From: Lachnospiraceae bacterium
GTDB lineage: Bacteria; Bacillota; Clostridia; Lachnospirales; Lachnospiraceae
Direction of reading: 5' to 3'
Assembly: GCA_900765975.1 (NCBI GenBank)
Contig: CAAFTS010000019.1
Location: 1 to 14,859 of the forward strand
Length of the DNA stretch: 14,859 bases
In this document: positions 7,716 to 14,508 of the stretch, one piece after another
How positions within the stretch are numbered: the stretch's first letter is position 1
Layout: each line of letters opens with the position of its first letter
Translations under genes and position numbers: made by a program
Notes under the pieces: generated by a model
Told to the model about the DNA's origin: nothing
What the model saw: only the letters and a program-made list of their open reading frames with translations
Database searches by the model: none

Positions 7716-8324
7716 TTAAAATAAATTTTTCAATGCCTGCTTTAATACTTCTTCTACTGTCATATTTTCCGAATTCACTTTGTTAACAGCCTTTAAACTT
7801 TCAGTACTTCCATATCCCAATGCAACCAGAGCCTGTACAGCTTCGGACTGAATCTCATTCGCACTGCCGTCCATTTTTATAGCGCTCTTTGTTTCAGAAT
7901 AGGAAGGGTTTAATATTTCCTCAATATCCAGCTTATCCTTTAATTCGATAATTACCTTCTCAGCAGTCTTTTTCCCTATTCCCGGCGCTGCCGAAATAGC
8001 TTTGGAATCTCCGGACATAATCGCAAAACGAAGGTCATCTGCTGTCAATTTCGACAAAATGCTCAGTCCACCCTTCGGTCCTATTCCACTTACACCGATC
8101 AATAACTTAAATATTTCCAAATCATCACGTGTAAGGAATCCAAATAATTGCATTGCATCTTCTCGTACATTTAAATAGGTATGCAGTTTCACTTCATTTC
8201 CTATCTGCGGCAGCAGTCCCATTGCAGACTCCGGCACGAAAATTCCATAACCTACACCGCCAACATCAATAATTACTTTTTCTTTTTCAACAGCCACGAA
8301 TTCCCCGCGAATATATGAAATCAT
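7716..8324 (-). CDS. ruvA: Holliday junction DNA-binding protein RuvA
   Basis: RuvA binds four-way DNA junctions as a tetramer or octamer and loads RuvB. The 202-residue product matches the family length. It has the N-terminal OB-fold domain (about 1-62) starting MISYIRGEF, with the acidic pin residues Glu55-Asp56 in LNVRED. Two helix-hairpin-helix motifs follow (IGVSGIGPKGGLSIL and ISAAPGIGKKTAEKVI). After a variable linker comes the C-terminal domain III (about 155-202) with VQALVALGY, which contacts RuvB. The ATG at 8324 is preceded by GGAGG at good spacing. The gene starts 28 nt after the Gx-transporter gene, so ruvAB is probably transcribed with the two membrane-protein genes upstream. 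Confidence 0.98.
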   Translation of the reverse strand: MISYIRGEFVAVEKEKVIIDVGGVGYGIFVPESAMGLLPQIGNEVKLHTYLNVREDAMQLFGFLTRDDLEIFKLLIGVSGIGPKGGLSILSKLTADDLRFAIMSGDSKAISAAPGIGKKTAEKVIIELKDKLDIEEILNPSYSETKSAIKMDGSANEIQSEAVQALVALGYGSTESLKAVNKVNSENMTVEEVLKQALKNLF

Positions 8325-8352
8325 TTTCTTCCTCCATAAAATCTCCTGATAT

Positions 8353-8844
8353 TTACAGGCAAATATGAATCATTCGTTTCAAAACTTCATTTGATATCAC
8401 ACCGATCAGCATGCCTGTTACCATCCCCGTAATCAGCAAAACCGGAAAATAATATCCAACCCGGTACGTTTCAACAACTAACATTGCAATCACTAATTGT
8501 CCCATATTATGCGCAACGCCTCCTGCTATACTGACACCAATCACACTGAACGTTTCTGTTTTTTTAAGAACAGTCATTACAATCAGGCTTAAAATCCCAC
8601 CGGCAAGACTATATAGAATACTAAATAAATTAGAAAACATAAAACCTGCCAATAGAATCCTAACAATCGAAAGCAGCATTGCTTCCTTTGCATTCCGTTT
8701 ATATAAAAAAATCACAATAACCAAATTTGCAAGTCCCAATTTCATTCCGGGAACACCAAATTGAATCGGTATCAATAATTCTACATAACTGAAAATCAGT
8801 GCCAAAGCTGTGAACACACCAAAATACGCCGCCTTGCTTTTCAC
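8353..8844 (-). CDS. Gx transporter family membrane protein (heptaprenyl diphosphate synthase component I-like; EetB-like)
   Basis: A 163-residue integral membrane protein with about five hydrophobic helices and the family-like segments LLIPIQFGVPGMKLGLANLV near the N-terminus and GGVAHNMGQL in the middle. This is the Hpre_diP_synt_I/Gx family, named after HepS-I but more like the small-molecule-binding subunit of an ECF-type transporter; the substrate is unknown. Members commonly sit beside a NusG-domain-II protein, and from memory this pair corresponds to EetB and EetA in Listeria-type flavin-based electron transfer loci. The start is a GTG at 8844 with AGGAGG 7 nt upstream; that site overlaps the TAG stop of the preceding gene, so translation is coupled. 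No catalytic Asp-rich prenyl synthase motif is present, so an enzymatic role is unlikely. Confidence 0.88.
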   Translation of the reverse strand: MKSKAAYFGVFTALALIFSYVELLIPIQFGVPGMKLGLANLVIVIFLYKRNAKEAMLLSIVRILLAGFMFSNLFSILYSLAGGILSLIVMTVLKKTETFSVIGVSIAGGVAHNMGQLVIAMLVVETYRVGYYFPVLLITGMVTGMLIGVISNEVLKRMIHICL

Positions 8845-8855
8845 TCTTTTTCCTC

Positions 8856-9212
8856 CTAATCTGCTATAGCATCATGTACCGGATCTTCTCCATCTACAAT
8901 CGATATAACTACTTTATTTGGAAGACAAATGATACTTTCTCCATCTCTGGAAATAGATTTATGATGTACGCGTACTTGATCCGGACAATCTGCCCAGATA
9001 ACGTTTACCTTTCCATCCACAATTTCTAATTGATTGGTATTATTAATCTCAATCTGACGATCATCTGTCAAAGGATACGTGCCATACAATTCGCCATCCA
9101 CTTGGATCTCTACTGTTCCTCTGCCAGGCGCATTCCCCCAAAAATGAACAATAAAAAATACTGCTGCGATTAAAAATACTGCCGCGATCAAAATTCTGTC
9201 ATTCTTTTTCAT
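8856..9212 (-). CDS. Membrane-anchored NusG domain II protein (EetA-like)
   Basis: A 118-residue protein with one N-terminal membrane helix (about 7-24) and an extracytoplasmic beta domain of the NusG_II family: VEIQVDGELYGTYPL, then EIVDGKVNVIWADCPD, then GESIICLPNKVVISIV. Despite the name it is not a transcription factor; it lacks the NusG NGN domain. Two cysteines remain (C76, C96). The family pattern as I remember it has a third cysteine five residues after C76, which here is Arg81. A GTG at 9227 would add five residues, but it has no ribosome binding site; ATG 9212 has a weak GATGG and begins MKKNDRIL, typical of such anchors. It lies after the rnf terminator and is translationally coupled to the Gx-transporter gene, pointing to a shared task, perhaps in flavin or quinone-linked electron transfer. 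Confidence 0.85.
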   Translation of the reverse strand: MKKNDRILIAAVFLIAAVFFIVHFWGNAPGRGTVEIQVDGELYGTYPLTDDRQIEINNTNQLEIVDGKVNVIWADCPDQVRVHHKSISRDGESIICLPNKVVISIVDGEDPVHDAIAD

Positions 9213-9278
9213 GAATCCATCACTCACATACTATTTTTTTGCTAAACCGTATTCATAATATCATATTGCTCTTCAGAA

Positions 9279-9318
9279 TAAAAGAACATTTCCGATTATC
9301 TTTCCATCGAAAATGTTC
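9279..9318 (-). terminator. Rho-independent terminator after rnfB
   Basis: On the minus strand a 13-bp stem (arms 9306-9318 and 9284-9296, one G-U wobble, 9-nt loop) is followed by TTTTATTC. It starts 22 nt after the rnfB stop and closes the rnf operon. The plus strand is also T-rich beyond the stem, so the hairpin could work both ways, but no plus-strand gene approaches it. Confidence 0.8.
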
Positions 9319-9340
9319 CTTTTCTTTCTTCGTTATTTTT

Positions 9341-10150
9341 TTATGATACAGGAATCTTTCTTGGAATAATTACTTTTCTCGGACATTTATCCGCACATAC
9401 TCCGCAATTCGTACACTTAGAATAATCGATATGTGCCAAGAAATTCGTAACTGTGATGGCTCCTGCCTCACAATTTTTCTCACAGAGCTTACATCCGATA
9501 CAACCTACCAAACACACATCCATCAGCGCTTTTCCCTTTTCATTGGAATTACACTGTACAAATGTCTTCTGCTCATAAGGTACAAGCTCTATCAATTTCT
9601 TCGGGCATGCAGCAATACATTTTTTACAAGCCTTACATTTTTCTTTATCAACAACAGCAACTCCATCCACTATATGAATCGCATCAAACGGACAGGCTTT
9701 CACACAGCTTCCATATCCAAGACAGCCATAATCACAGCCTTTCGGACCTGAATCCTGCATCATATTTGCCATTGTACAATCCTGAATCCCAAAATACTCA
9801 TACTCTGTATGTGCTTTTTCACAAGTACCTGCACATTTTACAAAAGCAACCTGACGACTCTGCTCGCCTGCCTCCTGCCCCATAATTTTTGCAATTTCTG
9901 CCGCAACAGGAGCTCCGCCAACCGGGCATCCGCTTACTTCCGCTTCTCCCGCAACAATTGCAGCAGCCAATCCGGAACACCCTGCGTAACCACAGCCTCC
10001 GCAGTTATTTCCCGGAAGTACATTCTGAATTGCTTCTTCTCTTTCATCTACTTCTACAGCAAATTTTTTCCCTGATACCCCAAGAAAGACACCGATGAAC
10101 AATCCGGTGCCGCCTACAATTGCGGCAGCGATTAAAATACCTGTTAACAT
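9341..10150 (-). CDS. rnfB: Rnf complex subunit B, multi-cluster ferredoxin-like electron entry subunit
   Basis: RnfB takes electrons from reduced ferredoxin and passes them into the Rnf complex at the cytoplasmic membrane face. The 269-residue product has an N-terminal membrane helix (about 3-25). The Fe-S domain motif GNNCGGCGYAGC follows, with C50, C53, C58 and C75 as ligands. Further on come a Cys-containing linker (C106, C110, C125) and four ferredoxin-type cysteine groups: C139-C153, C172-C182, C217-C227 and C246-C256. This multi-cluster form is the clostridial type, longer than the proteobacterial RnfB. ATG 10150 has AAGGAGGG about 7 nt upstream. It is the last gene of the operon, 13 nt after rnfA, as in Acetobacterium and Clostridium. 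Confidence 0.97.
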   Translation of the reverse strand: MLTGILIAAAIVGGTGLFIGVFLGVSGKKFAVEVDEREEAIQNVLPGNNCGGCGYAGCSGLAAAIVAGEAEVSGCPVGGAPVAAEIAKIMGQEAGEQSRQVAFVKCAGTCEKAHTEYEYFGIQDCTMANMMQDSGPKGCDYGCLGYGSCVKACPFDAIHIVDGVAVVDKEKCKACKKCIAACPKKLIELVPYEQKTFVQCNSNEKGKALMDVCLVGCIGCKLCEKNCEAGAITVTNFLAHIDYSKCTNCGVCADKCPRKVIIPRKIPVS

Positions 10151-10163
10151 ATCTATGCCCTCC

Positions 10164-10739
10164 TTAAATCAATCCTGAGAATCCAAAGAACGCAATTGCC
10201 ATGAGACCTGCCGTCACCAGAACAATTGGAGTTCCCTTGAACGCTTCCGGAACATCATTGTATTCAATCTTTTCACGAATTCCTGCCATAAGGACAATCG
10301 CGATCAAAAATCCAACCGCTGTTGCAATACCATTTACAACACCTTCTAAAATACTGTATGATTTAGAAACATTTGTCAAAGCGACACCTAATACCGCACA
10401 GTTCGTCGTGATCAATGGCAAATATACGCCTAGTGCATTGTATAACGGCGGCATTGCTTTTTTCAAAAACATTTCTACAAATTGTACCAGCGCTGCTATA
10501 ACCAAAATAAATACAATTGTCTGTAAATATTCAAATCCGGTTGGAACCAGGATGAATTTATAAATCAATCCGGTCACAAAAGAGGCTATCGTAATAACGA
10601 ATACAACCGCTCCTCCCATGCCGCCGGCTGTTTTTACATTTTTGGAAACGCCCAGGAACGGACAGATTCCGAGGAACTGGCTGAGCACAACGTTATTTAC
10701 AAGCGCAGAGCCAACTGCAATCAATAACAATTCTTTCAT
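10164..10739 (-). CDS. rnfA: Rnf complex membrane subunit A
   Basis: RnfA is one of two related six-helix inner subunits that together hold a membrane-embedded [2Fe-2S] cluster and form part of the ion path. The 191-residue product has about six hydrophobic helices and the inverted half-motifs containing the cluster cysteines: SQFLGICPFLG (C26) and TTNCAVLGVA (C114). The length matches the family. The ATG at 10739 has AGGAGGGG upstream; that site overlaps the TAG stop of rnfE, so the two are translationally coupled. RnfE is its structural partner. Confidence 0.97.
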   Translation of the reverse strand: MKELLLIAVGSALVNNVVLSQFLGICPFLGVSKNVKTAGGMGGAVVFVITIASFVTGLIYKFILVPTGFEYLQTIVFILVIAALVQFVEMFLKKAMPPLYNALGVYLPLITTNCAVLGVALTNVSKSYSILEGVVNGIATAVGFLIAIVLMAGIREKIEYNDVPEAFKGTPIVLVTAGLMAIAFFGFSGLI

Positions 10740-10752
10740 CTTCTATCCCCTC

Positions 10753-11439
10753 CTATTTTTGTTCGCCACATGTTTCTTTTTTGCCACATTCTGCACAATT
10801 TGTACCGCAGCCGATCTGTGCAGCTTTTTTTGCATCACCGCGTTCCATTGCCTTTTTCTTTGCAACATTTTGCAGGGCTGTTAAACAAGCAAGTACAAAG
10901 AAAGCTCCCGGTGCCAGGATGAAAATCGTAATCGGTTCATAAGAAGACGGAAGTATCTGAATATCAAAGATCTTTCCGGAACCCAGCAATTCACGAACGA
11001 TTCCTATACAGGTAAGTCCTACTGTAAATCCAAGTCCCATACCGATTCCGTCAAACATCGATGGAAGTACCGGATTTTTAGATGCATAACTCTCTGCTCT
11101 TCCAAGAATAATACAGTTTACTACAATCAATGGAATATAAATTCCAAGAGAATCATAAAGACTTGGTACAAAACCTTCCATCAAAAACTGTACAATTGTT
11201 ACGAAGGATGCAACAACAACAATAAACGCCGGCATACGAACCGAATCCGGAATAATTTTTCGCAGCATGGAAATCAACATATTAGAGAGTACAAGTACTA
11301 CCGTTGTAGAGAGTCCCATACCGATTCCATTGATTGCCGATGTAGTAACAGCCAGCGTCGGACACATTCCTAACATCAATACGAAGGTAGGATTCTCTTT
11401 GATGAGACCGTTATACAGTCTTTCCGTATACTTATTCAT
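10753..11439 (-). CDS. rnfE: Rnf complex membrane subunit E with four-cysteine C-terminal tail
   Basis: RnfE pairs with RnfA around a membrane [2Fe-2S] cluster. The 228-residue product has about six helices and the two cluster motifs LMLGMCPTLAV (C26) and VVNCIILGRAESYA (C109). After the last helix there is a basic stretch and then a soluble cysteine-rich tail, GCGTNCAECGKKETCGEQK, with C211, C215, C218 and C224. Shorter RnfE proteins (about 195-210 residues) end soon after the last helix, so the tail is an addition; it could bind Fe-S or zinc (inference). A GTG at 11445 is in frame but only 2 nt from AGGAGG; the ATG at 11439 has ideal 8-nt spacing and overlaps the rnfG stop by 8 nt, so it is chosen. 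Confidence 0.95.
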   Translation of the reverse strand: MNKYTERLYNGLIKENPTFVLMLGMCPTLAVTTSAINGIGMGLSTTVVLVLSNMLISMLRKIIPDSVRMPAFIVVVASFVTIVQFLMEGFVPSLYDSLGIYIPLIVVNCIILGRAESYASKNPVLPSMFDGIGMGLGFTVGLTCIGIVRELLGSGKIFDIQILPSSYEPITIFILAPGAFFVLACLTALQNVAKKKAMERGDAKKAAQIGCGTNCAECGKKETCGEQK

Positions 11440-12043
11440 TGACACTACCTCCTAACACATTATGAAAATACACAAGCGCCGTATCTACTGCATTGGTCAC
11501 TGCATTCGTTGTAATCGTTGCACCGCTCAAAGCATCAATCTTGTCGTCGCCTTTTTCTCCACTTTTTGTATAAGCAAATTTTTCAACTTGTTTATCTTTG
11601 AACTGATCTTTGAATTCCGCCTCATTCGCTTTCATACCAAGACCTGCTGTTTCAGAAATCGAAAGCATCTCAATCCCCTTCACAGTTCCATCATTTAAAA
11701 TACCTACGGATAAAGAAATATCTCCGCCGTATCCATCATGTGATGTGACAGACACAACATATCCAATCGCCTTGCCTGAGGCATCTTCTGCAACAACAAT
11801 TTCATCTACATCATCTGTATATCCTGCTTCAGAAATAATTTCCTCTGCTTCTGCCGCATCAAAGTCCGTATATTCAACGAAATTCTCTGCATCTGCCAGA
11901 ACTGCACGATAGGCTTCTTGTTTTGCATTTTCCTGTGCAACCGCAATTGGTTCTTTTGTAACCTCATAAACCAGACCAAGCAGACAGCCGGCAACCAGAG
12001 TGATTGCCGTCAAAACGGCTGTATTTTTAATAATCTTATTCAT
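11432..12043 (-). CDS. rnfG: Rnf complex subunit G, covalent FMN-binding
   Basis: RnfG is an extracytoplasmic electron carrier with FMN attached covalently to a threonine by the flavin transferase ApbE. The 203-residue product has one N-terminal membrane helix (about 8-26) and then the FMN-binding domain with SETAGLGMKANE (130-141) and the attachment motif DALSGATITT, where Thr176 is the predicted FMN-linked residue. The start ATG overlaps the rnfD stop by one base (TAATG), and GGAGGAG inside the last rnfD codons serves as its ribosome binding site. No apbE gene is present in the window, so the flavin transferase must be encoded elsewhere. Confidence 0.97.
   Translation of the reverse strand: MNKIIKNTAVLTAITLVAGCLLGLVYEVTKEPIAVAQENAKQEAYRAVLADAENFVEYTDFDAAEAEEIISEAGYTDDVDEIVVAEDASGKAIGYVVSVTSHDGYGGDISLSVGILNDGTVKGIEMLSISETAGLGMKANEAEFKDQFKDKQVEKFAYTKSGEKGDDKIDALSGATITTNAVTNAVDTALVYFHNVLGGSVNE
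11448..11453 (-). promoter_or_regulatory. Ribosome binding site deciding the rnfE start
   Basis: Minus-strand AGGAGG within the last codons of rnfG. It stands 8 nt before ATG 11439 but only 2 nt before the alternative GTG 11445, which favours the ATG. Confidence 0.8.
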
Positions 12044-12975
12044 TATTTCTCTCCTCCTTTACCAAATGGCTTTGGAAGAGTCACCTTTTCAATCAACGGA
12101 ACCAACAGGTTACAGATAATGATTGCATAAGATACTCCCTCTGCTGAACCACCAAAAAGACGGAATAAACCGGTTAAAATACCAAGACAGACACCAAATA
12201 AAATCTGTCCTCTCGGAGTAATCGGTGAGGTCACATAGTCTGTTGCCATAAACCATGCGCCCAACATCAGACCACCGCCACAAAGATGTGCAGTAATATA
12301 CTGTGGATCAAATCCATGTCCACCGAAAATACCGATGAATACCACAAAGGTCAAAATATATGTACCCGGAATGCGAAGATCAATAATTCCAAGGAGAATC
12401 AATAACATTGCTCCAATCATAATTGCGATCACTGATGTTTCACCGATTGTTCCTCGAATATTTCCCATCAGCATGCTCATTGTGTCAACAGCTTCTCCTG
12501 CTTTCAAATCTGCCAGGGGAGTTGGTCCTGTTACACCATCCTGTACAAAGTAGGTCATACGGCCTGTAAATGAAATCAAAAGAAAGCATCTAGCTGCTAA
12601 CGCCGGATTCATAAAGTTCTGACCCAGACCACCAAAAAGCTGTTTTACAACAAGAATTGCAAATACAGCACCTAACGCACCCATCCAAAGCGGTAATGTA
12701 GGCGGTAGATTTAATGCCAGTAAAAGACCGGTTACTGCCGCACTGAAATCCTTTATCGTAATTGGTTTATGCATCAATTTTTCATACACATATTCTGTCA
12801 GTACTGCTGTACCTGTTGTTACCACTACGAGCAGCCAGGCATTTTCATGTCGGAAATTATAAATTCCGAAAAATGTAGCCGGCAAAAGTGCTATTACAAC
12901 CCACATCATAATATTACTGGTTGTGACTTTGTCCCGTATATGTGGTGAAGATGATACATTCAATTTCTCATTCAC
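12043..12975 (-). CDS. rnfD: Rnf complex membrane subunit D, covalent FMN-binding
   Basis: RnfD is a polytopic membrane subunit homologous to NqrB that carries a covalently bound FMN and takes part in ion translocation. The 310-residue product begins with SSSPHIRDKVTTSNIM, typical of the RnfD N-terminus, followed by about nine helices. The segment GLGQNFMNPALAARCFLL (117-134) is conserved in RnfD/NqrB. The likely FMN site is DGVTGPTPL (146-154) with Thr152; the residue before it is Pro, where the common motif has Ala. The start is a GTG at 12975 with AGAGGTG about 8 nt upstream; the nearby ATGs are out of frame. It begins 15 nt after rnfC and overlaps rnfG by one base. Confidence 0.96.
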   Translation of the reverse strand: MNEKLNVSSSPHIRDKVTTSNIMMWVVIALLPATFFGIYNFRHENAWLLVVVTTGTAVLTEYVYEKLMHKPITIKDFSAAVTGLLLALNLPPTLPLWMGALGAVFAILVVKQLFGGLGQNFMNPALAARCFLLISFTGRMTYFVQDGVTGPTPLADLKAGEAVDTMSMLMGNIRGTIGETSVIAIMIGAMLLILLGIIDLRIPGTYILTFVVFIGIFGGHGFDPQYITAHLCGGGLMLGAWFMATDYVTSPITPRGQILFGVCLGILTGLFRLFGGSAEGVSYAIIICNLLVPLIEKVTLPKPFGKGGEK

Positions 12976-12990
12976 TGTTCATTCACCTCT

Positions 12991-14310
12991 CTATTTCTTC
13001 TTTCTATTTGCCAATGCAATTTTTCGCATAGAGCCAATCGCCTGCTTTAACTGACGTTTTGCAGGACAAACATAACTACAAGAACCACATTCTACACATT
13101 CAAGTCCGTTCAGTGCAGTAAACGCCTCTTCATCCATTCTTTCTGCAAAATCTGCCAGTCTTGACGGAAGAATACGGCTTGGACAAACTTCTACACAACG
13201 CCCACAGTTGATACAAGCACTCGGTGAACTCTTAGCAACTGCGTCTTCTTTAAAAGCCAAAATGGCTGAAGATGTCTTTGTTACAGGAGCATCCAGCGTA
13301 ATCATTGCAAATCCCATCATAGGACCGCCGGAAATCAATTTCTCCGGTTCCTGTATAAAGCCGCCGGCAGCATCGATCAACTCACGATGACTGGTTCCTA
13401 ATAACACTTTATAATTTCCCGGTTTCTGTACATCATCTCCGCTTACTGTCACAATCCGTTCCATCAATGGCCGGCCCTGAATCACAGCACGCTCTATTCC
13501 AATCAATGTTTCTACATTATCTACAATACATCCAGCATCTGCAGGCAGCATTGATGAATTGATCGCACGTTTAGTCAACGCATAAATCAGCTGACGTTCT
13601 GCACCTTGCGGATATTTTGTCTGTAAGGCTTTCACTTCCATGCGCGGTTCATTTTTTGTAGCCTCTTTTAACTTTTCAATACAGTCTTTCTTATTATCTT
13701 CAACTCCGAAAATACCTTTTGCATTTGGGAAAATCGATAATACAACTCGCATTCCGCTTACCAGTTCTTCTGTATTTTCAAGCATTCTACGATAATCAGC
13801 TGTAATATACGGCTCACATTCTGCACAGTTTGCAATAATATAATCAATTTTTTCAGGTTCCTTCGGTGAGAGTTTGACACGTGTCGGGAATCCCGCACCA
13901 CCCATACCTACAATCCCTGCATCTGCAATTAAGGTACGAATCTCATCCCCGCTTAATTCATTCAATGGTTTTACCGGTGCGTACTCCACTTCCTGATATT
14001 CTCCATCGTTTTCAATTACAATTGAATCAATGCTGCTTCCTGTTGGAGTCAGCCGTTTTTCTATCGCCTTGACTGTTCCTGACACGGATGCATAAATCGG
14101 TGCTGAAACAAAACCACCGGCATCTGCGATTTTTTGTCCCTTTAAAACAGAATCACCCTTTTTCACTACTGGTGCTGCCGGAGCTCCAATATGCTGGGAA
14201 AGTGGATATACCAAATCCCCTACAGGGAGCAATTCCTGAATCGGCTGATCTTTCGCAAGACTCTTACCGTCATTTGGATGGATACCACCTTTAAAAGTCA
14301 AAATTCCCAT
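12991..14310 (-). CDS. rnfC: Rnf complex subunit C, NADH/NAD+-reacting Fe-S flavoprotein
   Basis: RnfC is the cytoplasmic subunit where NAD+ is reduced (or NADH oxidised). The 439-residue product starts MGILTFKGGIHPND and has the N-terminal barrel (about 30-105, with KGDSVLKGQKIA and SVSGTV). The NADH/FMN-binding complex-I 51-kDa-like domain follows, with GMGGAGFPTRVK (135-146) and NCAECEPY (161-168), then an SLBB-like region. Two [4Fe-4S] motifs come last: CINCGRCVEVCP (C366, C369, C372, C376) and CVECGSCSYVCP (C405, C408, C411, C415). It is the short clostridial form without the long repeats of proteobacterial RnfC. ATG 14310 has AGGAAGG about 9 nt upstream. It leads the operon rnfCDGEAB, and the upstream 150 nt holds candidate control sites. 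Confidence 0.98.
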   Translation of the reverse strand: MGILTFKGGIHPNDGKSLAKDQPIQELLPVGDLVYPLSQHIGAPAAPVVKKGDSVLKGQKIADAGGFVSAPIYASVSGTVKAIEKRLTPTGSSIDSIVIENDGEYQEVEYAPVKPLNELSGDEIRTLIADAGIVGMGGAGFPTRVKLSPKEPEKIDYIIANCAECEPYITADYRRMLENTEELVSGMRVVLSIFPNAKGIFGVEDNKKDCIEKLKEATKNEPRMEVKALQTKYPQGAERQLIYALTKRAINSSMLPADAGCIVDNVETLIGIERAVIQGRPLMERIVTVSGDDVQKPGNYKVLLGTSHRELIDAAGGFIQEPEKLISGGPMMGFAMITLDAPVTKTSSAILAFKEDAVAKSSPSACINCGRCVEVCPSRILPSRLADFAERMDEEAFTALNGLECVECGSCSYVCPAKRQLKQAIGSMRKIALANRKKK

Positions 14311-14349
14311 TCTGAATTTCCTTCCTTTCTTTTGTCAAATATCATATTT

Positions 14350-14378
14350 ATCATACTAGATTTTATTTTTAAAATCCA
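14350..14378 (-). promoter_or_regulatory. Weak candidate promoter P2 for the rnf operon
   Basis: Minus-strand TGGATT (14373-14378), 17-nt spacer, TATGAT (14350-14355). The -35 match is poor (3 of 6). A small AT-rich inverted repeat (GATTTTA/TAAAATC, 14359-14376) lies across its spacer. Confidence 0.3.
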
Positions 14379-14395
14379 GTAATTATCCTATGGAT

Positions 14396-14424
14396 ATTGC
14401 ATCTTTATAAATACATCTTGTCGA
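14396..14424 (-). promoter_or_regulatory. Candidate promoter P1 for the rnf operon
   Basis: Minus-strand TCGACA (14419-14424, 5 of 6 to the -35 consensus), a 17-nt spacer, and TGCAAT (14396-14401, 4 of 6 to the -10 consensus). The predicted transcription start near 14389 would give a leader of about 80 nt. The -35 overlaps the Rex-like palindrome at 14418-14435. Confidence 0.4.
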
Positions 14425-14435
14425 TTATTTAACAG
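14418..14435. promoter_or_regulatory. Candidate Rex (redox repressor) operator upstream of rnfC
   Basis: The 18-bp site TTGTCGATTATTTAACAG matches the clostridial Rex consensus TTGTTAANNNNTTAACAA at 11 of 14 defined positions, with the right half nearly perfect. It overlaps the -35 of candidate promoter P1. Rex senses the NADH/NAD+ ratio and controls fermentative and NAD-linked genes in clostridia. The consensus is from memory and binding is an inference. Confidence 0.45.
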
Positions 14436-14464
14436 AATCTTTCATTCAAACTTTCCTATGTAAT

Positions 14465-14492
14465 AAAAAAGCGGAGACACTACGGTCTCCGC
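14465..14492 (-). terminator. Rho-independent terminator after the S1 gene
   Basis: On the minus strand a perfect GC-rich 8-bp stem (GCGGAGAC/GTCTCCGC, arms 14485-14492 and 14471-14478) with a 6-nt loop is followed by six U residues. It lies 16 nt after the S1 stop and isolates the rnf operon from the gene upstream. Confidence 0.9.
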
Positions 14493-14508
14493 CGATTCAT
14501 TGCTTTTC

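Noticed and set aside
8353..8844. Heptaprenyl diphosphate synthase subunit as a literal enzyme call
   Set aside because: The protein is a small polytopic membrane protein without prenyl synthase Asp-rich motifs, and no component II gene is nearby; the Gx transporter family label fits better.
8856..9212. Transcription antitermination factor NusG
   Set aside because: Only the NusG domain II-like part is present, behind a membrane anchor; the NGN and KOW domains of true NusG are absent.
9213..9278. Promoter for the NusG_II/Gx/ruvAB unit
   Set aside because: A TATTAT -10 is visible, but the hexamer 17 nt upstream (TTTTAT) is a poor -35 and overlaps the rnf terminator tail; the support is too weak to list.
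14359..14376. AT-rich inverted repeat GATTTTA/TAAAATC as a terminator or operator
   Set aside because: The stem is 7 bp with one GC pair and no U-run follows on the minus strand. It may be chance in an AT-rich gap.
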